A stretch of 48,487 nt of DNA from a virus: positions 1 through 48,487 of IMG/VR virus record IMGVR_UViG_3300020205_000140. One strand, given 5' to 3'. Each line of letters opens with the position of its first letter. The first letter of the stretch is position 1. Below are positions 1 through 5,926 of the stretch, piece after piece. The translations under genes and the position numbers were made by a program. The notes below the pieces were generated by a model. The model had not been told where the DNA came from and searched no databases. It saw only the letters and a list, made by a program, of their open reading frames with translations.

Positions 1-1
1 A

Positions 2-157
2 GACAACGTACCTGTTAAGGCAGACAAGAGTGGTGCCGCATTGGTAAGTGGATTCAGTCCATCAATCATGACTAGCTTGCTAGCCGCTGATTTGGATCAA
101 TTCACTCCAGAAGGCATCATGCTTAAGACTGTAATGAGTGATCGTTACAGTCTGTAA
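2..157 (+). CDS. C-terminal end of an upstream gene (partial)
   Basis: An open frame runs in from the left edge and stops at TAA 155-157. It encodes 51 residues ending in DRYSL. A segment reading SGFSPSIM, followed by LLAADLDQFTPEGIMLKTV, looks like the helical end of a globular enzyme or of a von Willebrand/TROVE-type protein, but I cannot assign it firmly. It is followed directly by a strong terminator, so it is the last gene of its transcription unit. No start codon or ribosome site is visible because the gene is cut by the window edge. Confidence 0.75.
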   Translation, partial: DNVPVKADKSGAALVSGFSPSIMTSLLAADLDQFTPEGIMLKTVMSDRYSL

Positions 158-170
158 AACATAAGTTTTC

Positions 171-197
171 AATAGGACCTTCGGGTCCTATTTTTTT
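171..197 (+). terminator. Rho-independent terminator with UUCG tetraloop
   Basis: The arms AATAGGACC (171-179) and GGTCCTATT (184-192) pair perfectly around a TTCG loop (180-183) and run into a T tract (191-197). C(UUCG)G is an exceptionally stable tetraloop. It ends the upstream gene just before a late-type promoter. Confidence 0.93.
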
Positions 198-201
198 ATA
201 T

Positions 202-212
202 TAAATATAGTA
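202..212 (+). promoter_or_regulatory. Late-type promoter motif TAAATA, 5 nt before the start codon
   Basis: TAAATA at 202-207 is followed by TAGTA and then the ATG at 213. The T4 late -10 element is TATAAATA, with transcription starting about 5-7 nt after it. If this is used, the transcript would begin at or next to the start codon. No Shine-Dalgarno sequence is present. Short AT-rich motifs occur by chance, so this rests on the matching layout at 5454 and 33188 (minus strand). Confidence 0.45.
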
Positions 213-899
213 ATGAAAATATTAAACATAGATGTAAATGGCACACCTGTCGAACTAACTGCAAATACTGTAACTATTGCAGGAACAGATATTGACATTA
301 TCGATGGCCCAATTGGCATAACAATGTCAGGCGGTGCCGACAGTTCATTGTTGTGTTATATACTAATGAAATATACCACTGGTCCTATTCATATCATTAA
401 TTTTAGTGCCAAGTATCATCAATGGGCATCGCCTGGAAATGTAGCAGATGTTGTTGGATTCTGTATTGATAACACTGGCTTCGATAGTAGTAGTGTTTTT
501 ATGAATACTTATTTTATGCCCCAGAAAACTATTTCTGTAATGGCTGACCGAATTAAAAGTTATACACAACAACAGATAGTTCCTATAGTGTATGGAGCAA
601 CAACCTCAACTCCGACTGAAGAAGATTTAAAACTTTTCAAAGTTCAAACTACTGATTATATATCAGCGTCTAGAGATCCCAATACTAGTAAAGAACTACA
701 TAGCCCAATCGGATATTATAGACCATTTTTTAATATAGACAAAAAACAAATTAAAAACATGTATGATGAGTTAGGACTAACTGAAACCCTATTTCCAATA
801 ACCCGATCCTGCGACAATCCCAAAGTAAAAACAGGACATTGTAACGGAAAGTGTTGGTGGTGTGAAGAACGAAAATGGGCATTTGGAACATACGAGTGA
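213..899 (+). CDS. queC: QueC-like PP-loop ATPase (7-cyano-7-deazaguanine synthase family)
   Basis: The 228-residue protein has the PP-loop signature SGGADSS at residues 39-45, which binds ATP in the adenine nucleotide alpha-hydrolase superfamily. A C-terminal cysteine cluster (C200, C210, C214, C217) resembles the zinc site of QueC. QueC converts 7-carboxy-7-deazaguanine to preQ0 using ATP and ammonia. The length matches QueC (about 230 residues), but the PP-loop lies some 30 residues further in than usual, so there is an N-terminal extension, and the cysteine spacing (x9, x3, x2) is slightly wider than in bacterial QueC. A QueD-like gene occurs at 31047, which supports a deazaguanine role. 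A different PP-loop enzyme, such as another amidating or thiolating member, cannot be excluded. It lies alone between a terminator and the next promoter. Confidence 0.75.
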   Translation: MKILNIDVNGTPVELTANTVTIAGTDIDIIDGPIGITMSGGADSSLLCYILMKYTTGPIHIINFSAKYHQWASPGNVADVVGFCIDNTGFDSSSVFMNTYFMPQKTISVMADRIKSYTQQQIVPIVYGATTSTPTEEDLKLFKVQTTDYISASRDPNTSKELHSPIGYYRPFFNIDKKQIKNMYDELGLTETLFPITRSCDNPKVKTGHCNGKCWWCEERKWAFGTYE

Positions 900-923
900 C
901 TGTTGTAAATATACAACATCAAT

Positions 924-950
924 AAACCCTGCGATTGACAGGGTTTTCTT
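924..950 (+). terminator. Terminator hairpin overlapping the next promoter
   Basis: AAACCCTG (924-931) pairs with CAGGGTTT (939-946) around a 7-nt loop and is followed by TTTTCTTTT. It should end the queC-like transcript. Its 3' arm contains most of the -35 box TTGACA (935-940) of the next gene. A smaller hairpin, GTTGTA/TACAAC (about 902-917), lies just upstream. Confidence 0.8.
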
Positions 951-963
951 TTGAGCTTATAAT
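935..963 (+). promoter_or_regulatory. Consensus sigma70-type promoter, leaderless layout
   Basis: TTGACA (935-940), exactly 17 nt, then TATAAT (958-963): a perfect match to the bacterial housekeeping consensus. The ATG at 970 follows the -10 box after only 6 nt (964-969), so the expected start of transcription is the A of the start codon. Confidence 0.9.
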
Positions 964-969
964 AGTGTT

Positions 970-1197
970 ATGTATAAAATAATAGGAAAAGAAGAAACAT
1001 TCAAAGTTCTTACACTTGCTGAAGCAATGAACATTGCCAAGCATATGAACGAGTTTGTAAGAATTGTTGGAACAGATTTTGAAATTGTAGGCATGTTTGG
1101 AGTGGACACAGTTAAAGACGGTCTATGCCCAGATGGCATTGCCTACGATTGGAACAAAGCGAGCCGAATAGGTCGCGTTAAAAAGGAGAGAACATAA
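970..1197 (+). CDS. Hypothetical protein, 75 aa, predicted leaderless
   Basis: I do not recognise this 75-residue protein. It begins MYKIIGKEETFKVLT and ends in a basic tail (RIGRVKKERT). The middle has alternating hydrophobic stretches (FVRIVGTDFEIVGMFGVDTV) suggesting a small alpha/beta fold with no obvious catalytic motif. The start is set by the promoter: the ATG lies 6 nt after a consensus -10 box, leaving no room for a ribosome binding site. The stop TAA overlaps the ATG of the phosphatase gene by one base, and AAAGGAG within this gene serves as the ribosome site for that gene, so the two are translationally linked. Confidence 0.85.
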   Translation: MYKIIGKEETFKVLTLAEAMNIAKHMNEFVRIVGTDFEIVGMFGVDTVKDGLCPDGIAYDWNKASRIGRVKKERT

Positions 1198-1712
1198 TGC
1201 CATGGATTGAAAATATTCCGTTGGAAAATGTAGCAAAAGGACAACACCATGACTGTGGCGTTAACAGTATGCTGATCCAAATCTCAGATCACGACATGGC
1301 ATTTCCTATGCCAAAACACGCATTCAAAGAAGTACATCAGTTTACATTTTTGGACATTGAAGAAGATGGAATGACCAATACCGGTGATGGCAAGACTATC
1401 GATTTGAGCGAGTTTGCTATTACAGACCAACAGGCCGAAGAACTTGTGGCTCTTTTACAACATGCATTTGAGAATCGGATGAATGTTGTGGTTCATTGCC
1501 ATGCAGGGGTTTGTCGTAGTGGAGCAGTGGCAGAGGTTGGCGTTATGATGGGGTTTGCAGATTGCGAAAGATTCCGTATTCCAAATCTATTGGTCAAGCA
1601 TAAAATGATGAAACGTTTGGGTTGGACGTATGATGCAGATGAAAAGTCCTACGATGTACACGGAAGTGTTAACGAGTGGGGATTCATAACTCCAAATAAT
1701 CCGGTTGACTAA
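1197..1712 (+). CDS. Protein tyrosine / dual-specificity phosphatase-like protein
   Basis: The 171-residue protein has the cysteine-phosphatase P-loop VHCHAGVCRSG, with C101 and R107 forming the CX5R active site. The following helix (GAVAEVGVMMG) is typical of the family. A helical region before it (QQAEELVALLQHAFENRMNVVVH) matches the core that leads into the P-loop. Acidic residues around 60-80 (EEDG, GDG) could supply the general-acid Asp, but I cannot pick one. The length fits compact dual-specificity phosphatases. It could remove phosphate from proteins, or from nucleotide or RNA 5' ends, as some members do. It is co-transcribed with the 970 gene from the 935 promoter. No terminator follows; the next promoter's -35 box overlaps its last codons. 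Confidence 0.85.
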   Translation: MPWIENIPLENVAKGQHHDCGVNSMLIQISDHDMAFPMPKHAFKEVHQFTFLDIEEDGMTNTGDGKTIDLSEFAITDQQAEELVALLQHAFENRMNVVVHCHAGVCRSGAVAEVGVMMGFADCERFRIPNLLVKHKMMKRLGWTYDADEKSYDVHGSVNEWGFITPNNPVD

Positions 1713-1733
1713 CTAGCAGAATGATGTTATAAT
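1705..1733 (+). promoter_or_regulatory. Sigma70-type promoter
   Basis: TTGACT (1705-1710), a 17-nt spacer, then TATAAT (1728-1733). The expected start is near 1740, giving a leader of about 20 nt with the ribosome site AAGGAG before the ATG at 1760. The -35 box overlaps the end of the phosphatase gene. Confidence 0.85.
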
Positions 1734-1759
1734 TACATTACAGTAACAAGGAGCGGTCA

Positions 1760-2161
1760 ATGGACATTCGAGTAGAAGCACGTAGCCCAAAGAAGAAAAA
1801 GTTTATAGAAGCTATTCTTCCTTCGATAGTTACACAGCTAGGTTTGAATAACAGCAGAAAATCTGTTTTTATTAAACTTGAGCAGGACTGCGAAGGTATG
1901 GGTTATACTGTTCCAATTGATGTTCTTGACAGTTACGTAGTGATCATTAAACCTTCATTGAGTATTAAAGATATTGGGCTTACACTTGCACACGAGATGG
2001 TTCATGTGCGACAGTTTGCCAAAGGTATTCTTAAGGTAAAGAATGGAGTAAACTATTGGAAGGGCAAACGGTTTACCAAGCGAACTAAGTATTTGGATCA
2101 GCCTTGGGAGCAAGATGCCTTTGCAAGACAAGAAATCATTTTTAGAAAATCAATCGAGTAA
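1760..2161 (+). CDS. HExxH metallopeptidase-like protein
   Basis: The 133-residue protein has a zincin motif, LAHEMVHVRQF, in which H78, E79 and H82 would bind zinc and activate water. A glutamate in PWEQDAFARQ (E117), 35 residues downstream, is well placed as the third zinc ligand, which makes it a gluzincin-type fold. The N-terminus is basic (SPKKKKF). There is no signal peptide or membrane segment, so it should be cytoplasmic. The family resembles small phage metallopeptidases of unknown substrate; I cannot say whether it cleaves proteins. AAGGAG lies 8 nt before the ATG, and a consensus promoter precedes it. The small 57-aa gene follows 10 nt after its stop. Confidence 0.7.
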   Translation: MDIRVEARSPKKKKFIEAILPSIVTQLGLNNSRKSVFIKLEQDCEGMGYTVPIDVLDSYVVIIKPSLSIKDIGLTLAHEMVHVRQFAKGILKVKNGVNYWKGKRFTKRTKYLDQPWEQDAFARQEIIFRKSIE

Positions 2162-2171
2162 AGGATACTAA

Positions 2172-2345
2172 ATGGCAGGCAAAGCAAAATCAGTTTATCT
2201 AACGATAACTAAAAAAGGTTCAATGAAAACAGAGTTTCATAGAATGTTTTTTGATGCTAAAGGCTTTAACGAGTATGTTAAGTCAGAAGAATTTAAAGCC
2301 AAATGGCCTGCTAGCGAGTATAATATTATAAAAGAAGTTTATTAA
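2172..2345 (+). CDS. Small hypothetical protein, 57 aa
   Basis: The open frame ATG 2172 to TAA 2343-2345 encodes 57 residues, beginning MAGKAKSVYLTITKKG. The product is basic and mixed in character, with a beta-rich first half and a probable helix (FNEYVKSEEFKAKW). A ribosome site (AAAGGAT) lies about 6 nt upstream. It sits between the metallopeptidase-like gene and the phosphoesterase gene with no promoter of its own, so it is probably part of their operon. I recognise no family. Its full coverage of the gap and its ribosome site support it being real. Confidence 0.75.
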   Translation: MAGKAKSVYLTITKKGSMKTEFHRMFFDAKGFNEYVKSEEFKAKWPASEYNIIKEVY

Positions 2346-2360
2346 AGAAAGGAGGCAGAT

Positions 2361-2966
2361 ATGCCAAGTGTATTCTTAGTAAGCGACACGCACTTTGGAC
2401 ACACAGGTGTTTGCCGCTTTACCCGTAACGACGGTGTTACAAAGTTAAGACCGTGGGACGATGCAGATGAGATGGATGAAGCTATGGTCAAGGCTTGGAA
2501 CGAACGTGTCAAGCCCACTGACAAGGTCTATCACTTAGGTGACGTTGTTATTAACCGCAAGAGTTTAAAGATCTTAAGTCGCTTAAACGGTGACAAGGTT
2601 TTAATCCGCGGTAACCACGACATCTTCCGTGATGACGAGTACAGGATGTACTTTAGAGAGTTACGTGCATATCATGTTATGAACGGGATGATCTTAAGCC
2701 ACATTCCGTTACATTCAGATTCAATGGGCAGATTTGGTACTAACATTCACGGACACACTCATGCAAACCGTGTGAAGAAGGCCCGTGGTGTTGATGCTAA
2801 AACAGGAGAGATCTTATACAGTGATAAGAACGATGTCCGCTACCACTGCGTGTGTGTAGAACAGACCCCGGACTTTGCTCCTATCTTGTTTGAAGATGTT
2901 ATTCGTAACATTGAAGCTGAAGGTGGTAGTGTTGGTTTTAAAAATGGGAACGGGCCTACAATGTAG
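2361..2966 (+). CDS. Calcineurin-like metallophosphoesterase
   Basis: The 201-residue protein has all the metal-binding blocks of the family in order: SDTHFGH (D9, H11), LGDVV (D61), RGNHD (N85, H86), a lone H114 (SHIPLH), and HGHTH (H130, H132). These ligate two metal ions that hydrolyse phosphomono- or diesters. The short form without extra domains is common in phages and may act on nucleotides, cyclic nucleotides or nucleic-acid ends; the substrate cannot be read from sequence. A strong ribosome site (AAAGGAGG) precedes ATG 2361. The stop codon lies inside the terminator hairpin that ends this unit. A second, different phosphoesterase is at 12824. Confidence 0.9.
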   Translation: MPSVFLVSDTHFGHTGVCRFTRNDGVTKLRPWDDADEMDEAMVKAWNERVKPTDKVYHLGDVVINRKSLKILSRLNGDKVLIRGNHDIFRDDEYRMYFRELRAYHVMNGMILSHIPLHSDSMGRFGTNIHGHTHANRVKKARGVDAKTGEILYSDKNDVRYHCVCVEQTPDFAPILFEDVIRNIEAEGGSVGFKNGNGPTM

Positions 2967-2977
2967 GCTCGTTTTTT
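2949..2977 (+). terminator. Terminator overlapping the stop codon of the phosphoesterase gene
   Basis: The arms AACGGGCCTAC and GTAGGCTCGTT (with a G-T pair) surround a short AAT loop, and a T run follows (2972-2977). The TAG stop codon (2964-2966) is part of the 3' arm. Confidence 0.85.
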
Positions 2978-2988
2978 AAGGATTTAAA

Positions 2989-3180
2989 ATGATTAGATTA
3001 AACGTATTTGAGTTGGATAAGATTAAAAAGATTTGTGAGGAAGTTGGCACAGAATACTTTGAGCTTGAACAGACTAATGATTCTGGTATTGGTAGTATTC
3101 TTACACTAACTTACGACACAGAGATTGCAGGTCACTCTGCAAAGATTTCTATCGAAGTATCTGGCGTGGAGAGTTGGTAA
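2989..3180 (+). CDS. Hypothetical protein, 63 aa
   Basis: The 63-residue acidic protein begins MIRLNVFELDKIKKIC. It has an N-terminal amphipathic helix followed by beta-rich sequence (SILTLTYDTEI, AKISIEVSGVESW). I know no function. AAGGAT lies 8 nt before the ATG and directly after the terminator at 2949, so it may be transcribed by read-through or from a weak promoter I cannot see. The final A of its TAA (3178-3180) is the first base of the next start codon (ATG 3180), so the two genes are coupled. Confidence 0.8.
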   Translation: MIRLNVFELDKIKKICEEVGTEYFELEQTNDSGIGSILTLTYDTEIAGHSAKISIEVSGVESW

Positions 3181-3332
3181 TGAACGAAGAATTAAAGGCA
3201 ATTGCAGTTAACGCTGGCGCACCGGAAGAAGTGTTAAATACTCTTTGGTTTAACATATTTTGTCAGAAGTTTGCCCATTTATTAATTGAAGAATTAGAGA
3301 TTTCGGAGTTGAAGAATGAAAATCAAGTTTGA
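3180..3332 (+). CDS. Small hypothetical protein, 50 aa
   Basis: The open frame ATG 3180 to TGA 3330-3332 encodes 50 residues, beginning MNEELKAIAVNAGAPEEV. It is largely helical and acidic, with a hydrophobic middle (LWFNIFCQKFAHLLI) that looks like an amphipathic helix rather than a membrane span. It starts with a one-base overlap with the upstream gene and ends inside the next gene (ATG 3316), so a chain of overlapping starts and stops runs from 2989 to 3950. No family is recognised. The chain of overlaps is the main reason to believe it is expressed. Confidence 0.7.
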   Translation: MNEELKAIAVNAGAPEEVLNTLWFNIFCQKFAHLLIEELEISELKNENQV

Positions 3333-3483
3333 CAAAGATACCATGCCCGACGAACTGTACAATGCGCTCTTACAACACTTTGTCAACGAAGCAGTTGGGC
3401 TAGGTGTAGAAGTAAACAAGTTCACTGAGTTTACCGATTGGGTAGTCGAGTGCAAGGTCAATGCAAGAGAGGCAGTACACTAA
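3316..3483 (+). CDS. Small hypothetical protein, 55 aa
   Basis: The open frame ATG 3316 to TAA 3481-3483 encodes 55 residues, beginning MKIKFDKDTMPDELYNALL and ending NAREAVH. It looks like a compact alpha/beta protein and I recognise no motif. Its ribosome site, GGAG, is inside the upstream small gene, which it overlaps by 17 nt. The last A of its stop codon is the first A of the kinase gene's ATG at 3483. Its product could be a partner of that kinase, but only the arrangement suggests this. Confidence 0.75.
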   Translation: MKIKFDKDTMPDELYNALLQHFVNEAVGLGVEVNKFTEFTDWVVECKVNAREAVH

Positions 3484-3950
3484 TGCCAAAGTGTTATCAA
3501 CTTATTGGTGTTCCTGCCTCAGGCAAGAGTACTTGGACTAAAAGCCAAGAATGGATCTTAGGCATGGAGTATGTTAGTACTGATCACCATGTTGAAGTGT
3601 ATGCTGAACAACAAGGTAAGACTTACTCAGAAGTGTTTAAGGATTACATGCCTACAGCAGTTGAACTAATGGCCGCTGAAGTTGTAGAAGCACGTACAGC
3701 AGGTCGTGATATCATCTGGGATCAAACTAGCACTACCGTTAAAAGTCGTGCTCGTAAGTTCAATATGCTTCCGGATTATTGGCATATTGCTGTGGTATTC
3801 CGTACACCCAAGATAGAAATTTTGAAAGAACGACTGGCTAGCAGGGACGCAAGCGGAAAGATCGTTCCTTGGGAAGTTGTGCAGAGTATGATCGACGGTT
3901 GGGAAGAGCCAACTAATGAGGAAGGCTTTAAAGAGATTTGGTACGTTTAA
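3483..3950 (+). CDS. P-loop kinase, polynucleotide-kinase-like
   Basis: The 155-residue protein starts with a Walker A motif, GVPASGKST (residues 9-17), typical of the AAA_33 / T4 polynucleotide kinase N-terminal kinase group. Further features are an aspartate in STDHHVE, an acidic DQTST after a beta strand (IIWDQTST), and a lid-like region rich in Arg and Lys (VKSRARKF, ERLASRD). It lacks the C-terminal HAD phosphatase domain of T4 PseT, so only the kinase half is present. It may phosphorylate 5' ends of nucleic acids or a small molecule. I chose ATG 3483 over an in-frame start at 3438 because it overlaps the upstream TAA by one base, and because the extra upstream residues are the preceding gene read in another frame. 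A terminator follows. Confidence 0.85.
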   Translation: MPKCYQLIGVPASGKSTWTKSQEWILGMEYVSTDHHVEVYAEQQGKTYSEVFKDYMPTAVELMAAEVVEARTAGRDIIWDQTSTTVKSRARKFNMLPDYWHIAVVFRTPKIEILKERLASRDASGKIVPWEVVQSMIDGWEEPTNEEGFKEIWYV

Positions 3951-3975
3951 TAGAGCCGTCGGGCTCTATTTTTTT
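3949..3975 (+). terminator. Rho-independent terminator
   Basis: TAGAGCC (3951-3957) and GGCTCTA (3962-3968) pair around a GTCG loop, flanked by AA and TT and followed by a T tract to about 3975. It ends the 2989-3950 gene chain, immediately before a consensus promoter. Confidence 0.9.
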
Positions 3976-3989
3976 GGCAAAACTTTCTG

Positions 3990-4018
3990 TTGACATTTAA
4001 CATATAAGATCATATAAT
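3990..4018 (+). promoter_or_regulatory. Perfect sigma70 consensus promoter, leaderless layout
   Basis: TTGACA (3990-3995), 17 nt, TATAAT (4013-4018). The ATG of the next gene begins at 4025, 6 nt after the -10 box, so the message should start at or beside the start codon. There is no ribosome site between. Confidence 0.93.
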
Positions 4019-4024
4019 AGACAC

Positions 4025-4393
4025 ATGACATTCATTGAATACGCTCTTATAATACTAGTATTACTTCAAGTTAAACATTGGTATATAGACTTTGTTAACC
4101 AAAGTGCAGAAGAAGTTAAGCACAAAGGCATCTACTTAGATTGGATTGGCATTAAGCACAGTCTCAAACAAGGAGTAGGAACGTTCTTAGTTTTCTTTTT
4201 GTTTACTATGCCTGATATTGCTTTACTAGTTGGAATATTAGATTTCCTATTACACTATCATATTGATTGGTTAAAAATGAACTACGGCAATCGTGATATT
4301 ACTACTCCGCAGTTTTGGAGTCATCTAGGCCTAGATCAAATGGCACATCAAATTTCTTATATTTCTTTCATTTACATTTTACTGGTATTTTAA
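4025..4393 (+). CDS. DUF3307-like membrane protein, predicted leaderless
   Basis: The 122-residue protein has an N-terminal hydrophobic helix (YALIILVLLQV), a central long hydrophobic region (GVGTFLVFFLFTMPDIALLVGILDFLLHYH) and a C-terminal hydrophobic segment (ISYISFIYILLVF). The motif HYHIDWLKMNYG, followed by FWSHLGLDQMAHQISY, matches the His/Asp pattern of the DUF3307 inner-membrane family, whose function is unknown. It should sit in the host inner membrane. It has a perfect promoter 6 nt upstream and no leader. The DexA-like gene begins at the very next base after its stop, so both are probably made from this message. Confidence 0.75.
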   Translation: MTFIEYALIILVLLQVKHWYIDFVNQSAEEVKHKGIYLDWIGIKHSLKQGVGTFLVFFLFTMPDIALLVGILDFLLHYHIDWLKMNYGNRDITTPQFWSHLGLDQMAHQISYISFIYILLVF

Positions 4394-4927
4394 ATGGCAC
4401 AACACTTAATGGTCGACTTGGAAACACTCGACACAAAAACTTCTGCAACTATTCTAACATTAGGAGCAGTTCGTTTTGATCCGTGGACCAATGCTCCGAT
4501 GAAGGAACTTTATCTACGTGTAGATCTTGACAGTCAAGACAAGCTAGGTTGTACTGTAAGCGATGACACACTTAACTGGTGGAGTAAGCAAAATACAGAT
4601 GTCAAAGAAGAAGCATTCGATCCACGTGATCGTATTCCAATCCACGAAGTTATGAATCAGTTTCATGCACTAGCTTGGGGCTGTAGTCATTTTTGGAGCC
4701 ATGGTGCCACATTTGACTTGATGATTTTACAAAACATTTATGAAAAGTTAGGTCGTGCATATCCTTGGAACTTCTGGGAGATGCGTGATACCCGTACATT
4801 ATTTGAGTTAGCGGACCCGGAGATGCCACAGGACTCAAAACACAATGCGTTAGAAGATGCAAAACGACAGGCAATCGGAGTGAAAAATGTCTATAGAAAA
4901 ATTGGATTTACCGGATACAAACGCTAA
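4394..4927 (+). CDS. DexA-like DEDDh 3'-5' exonuclease
   Basis: The 177-residue protein shows the exonuclease blocks Exo I (VDLETL, D8 and E10), a DTLNWWSKQ segment characteristic of the T4 DexA / Rv2179c-like branch, Exo II (GATFDLMIL) and Exo III (KHNALEDAKRQA) with the catalytic His and Asp. Two metal ions held by these acidic residues remove 3' nucleotides from DNA or RNA. T4 DexA is a dispensable DNA exonuclease; the substrate here is unproven. The length is a little below T4 DexA (about 227 aa). The gene starts immediately after the membrane-protein stop with no clear ribosome site, which suggests translational coupling. Its 3' end overlaps the next gene by 41 nt. Confidence 0.88.
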   Translation: MAQHLMVDLETLDTKTSATILTLGAVRFDPWTNAPMKELYLRVDLDSQDKLGCTVSDDTLNWWSKQNTDVKEEAFDPRDRIPIHEVMNQFHALAWGCSHFWSHGATFDLMILQNIYEKLGRAYPWNFWEMRDTRTLFELADPEMPQDSKHNALEDAKRQAIGVKNVYRKIGFTGYKR

Positions 4928-5456
4928 GGTCAGTTCTAGCCCCGAGCGGCATACTTTCCAAAAAGAAGGAGCCATCGAACGGGCTAAGGAGAAAGGCGAA
5001 GAGCCTAACCAGTCTTACATTGACATGTGGGAACAGATTAAGATCGATGAAGCTAATAAGATACATGATCCCAAATGGCAGAAAGACAATCTTGAATACG
5101 ACCTTCGTAGCACTGATTGGATATTAGCTAAAGCTCGTGCAAGTGACAGCTATGCTCAAAATATCTATGCCTCAATGTGTAATATACGTTGGCAACGTAT
5201 AGGTATGTGGCCCGCTCTAAAAGACGAGTACTGGTCGTGCAGTTGGCGGAGTGCTGGAGGTGTTGTTGCAGACATGTTAGGCACAGGTGACTACATCGAT
5301 TGGTACTGTAGTGGTATTGGCAATGAAGACTCTGGCTACGGATTAGACCATCGCCAAGCTAATGGCTATGTTCCCGAAGGTACTGTCACTGAAGAAATAC
5401 GCAAAGACTTCCAAACATTAGGATGGGTTCCTAGCGAATGGCCTGAAGACGATTAA
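4887..5456 (+). CDS. Hypothetical protein, 189 aa
   Basis: The 189-residue acidic protein begins MSIEKLDLPDTNAKVSSS. Its first third is charged and likely helical. The second half is rich in Trp, Tyr and Gly (YWSCSWRSAGGVVADMLG, YIDWYCSG), suggesting a compact globular domain. No catalytic motif is recognised. The start at ATG 4887 lies inside the exonuclease gene (41-nt overlap) and is preceded by GGAG about 8 nt upstream. The last codons contain a TAAATA late motif (5454-5459) for the gene that follows. Confidence 0.8.
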   Translation: MSIEKLDLPDTNAKVSSSPERHTFQKEGAIERAKEKGEEPNQSYIDMWEQIKIDEANKIHDPKWQKDNLEYDLRSTDWILAKARASDSYAQNIYASMCNIRWQRIGMWPALKDEYWSCSWRSAGGVVADMLGTGDYIDWYCSGIGNEDSGYGLDHRQANGYVPEGTVTEEIRKDFQTLGWVPSEWPEDD

Positions 5457-5464
5457 ATACACAT
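5454..5464 (+). promoter_or_regulatory. Late-type motif TAAATA, 5 nt before the start codon
   Basis: TAAATA (5454-5459) overlaps the upstream TAA stop and is followed by CACAT and then ATG 5465. This is the same spacing as at 202-213. No ribosome binding site is present between the upstream stop and this start. Confidence 0.45.
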
Positions 5465-5632
5465 ATGAAAACAACTTATCTAGTAGAAGAATTATTTGAA
5501 GACATTGAAGGCGATCCCGATAATGTCATATTCAAAATCCCACCTGAAATATGTGAAGCACAAGGTTGGAAAGAAGGCGACACAATGCACATCGAAGCAA
5601 GCGATGGGCAACTAATTATCAAAAAAGTATGA
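5465..5632 (+). CDS. AbrB/MazE-like swapped-hairpin protein
   Basis: The open frame ATG 5465 to TGA 5630-5632 encodes 55 residues. The segment FKIPPEICEAQGWKEGDT, followed by MHIEASDGQLIIKKV, matches the SpoVT/AbrB/MazE half-domain: strand, IPxEIC..xGWKxGD, then two strands ending in IIKK. Such proteins dimerise and usually bind DNA as regulators or antitoxins. No toxin gene lies next to it; the neighbour is IF-1, overlapping by ATGA, so the two are co-expressed. The acidic N-terminus (EELFEDIEGDPDN) is unusual for a DNA-binding protein of this fold and could mean a protein-binding role. No Shine-Dalgarno sequence; a TAAATA motif ends 5 nt before the ATG. Confidence 0.8.
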   Translation: MKTTYLVEELFEDIEGDPDNVIFKIPPEICEAQGWKEGDTMHIEASDGQLIIKKV

Positions 5633-5844
5633 GCAAAGAAGATCTAATCGAGCTGGAAGGGCTGATTTCCGAAGTACTTCCCGCTAATATGTTTCGCGTT
5701 ACTTTAGAAAATCAGCATGTCATTACATGCTATACAAATGGCAGACTTCGCCAAAATAAAATCAAAATGATCCTTGGTGATCGAGTTAGAGTAGAAATGT
5801 CACCTTATGATATGTCAAAAGGACGTATCACCTATCGTCTCTAA
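5629..5844 (+). CDS. infA: Translation initiation factor IF-1
   Basis: The 71-residue product is almost full-length IF-1 (72 aa in E. coli). Recognisable blocks are MSKEDLIELEGLISEVLP, MFRVTLEN, and GDRVRVEMSPYDMSKGRI, the last being the hallmark end of the S1-like OB fold. IF-1 binds the 30S A site with IF-2 and IF-3 during start-site selection. I chose ATG 5629 because IF-1 begins MSKED there; the longer in-frame start at 5566 only adds the upstream gene read out of frame. ATG overlaps the AbrB-like stop (ATGA). The usual GHV(T/I)..ISGKMRKN basic loop is changed to HVITCYTNGRLRQNK but stays basic. It was probably acquired from a bacterial host. It is followed by a structured leader and the methyltransferase gene. 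Confidence 0.95.
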   Translation: MSKEDLIELEGLISEVLPANMFRVTLENQHVITCYTNGRLRQNKIKMILGDRVRVEMSPYDMSKGRITYRL

Positions 5845-5846
5845 AC

Positions 5847-5854
5847 TAAATATT
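5847..5854 (+). promoter_or_regulatory. Late-type promoter motif upstream of the methyltransferase gene
   Basis: CTAAATAT-like sequence (TAAATA at 5847-5852) lies just after the IF-1 stop. Transcription would begin near 5858, at the foot of an imperfect stem-loop (5856-5894). A full ribosome site (AAGGAG) precedes ATG 5927. Confidence 0.5.
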
Positions 5855-5855
5855 A

Positions 5856-5894
5856 GTGCGAACACTTGCTAGGATATGAACTAGCATGACGCAC
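5856..5894 (+). other. Imperfect stem-loop in the 5' leader of the methyltransferase gene
   Basis: The outer arms GTGCG (5856-5860) and CGCAC (5890-5894) and the inner arms TGCTAG (5867-5872) and CTAGCA (5881-5886) are complementary, with internal loops between. There is no T tract after it, so it is not a terminator. It is more likely a 5' stabilising or regulatory hairpin. Confidence 0.5.
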
Positions 5895-5926
5895 TTGCAA
5901 CCCATTAATAAAGGAGATGAAATATT

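Noticed and set aside
3438-3482. Upstream extension of the kinase start
   Set aside because: The extra residues are the 55-aa gene read in another frame. ATG 3483 overlaps its stop and puts the Walker A motif at the usual place.
5566-5628. Upstream extension of IF-1
   Set aside because: IF-1 aligns from ATG 5629 (MSKED) and the extension is the AbrB-like gene out of frame.
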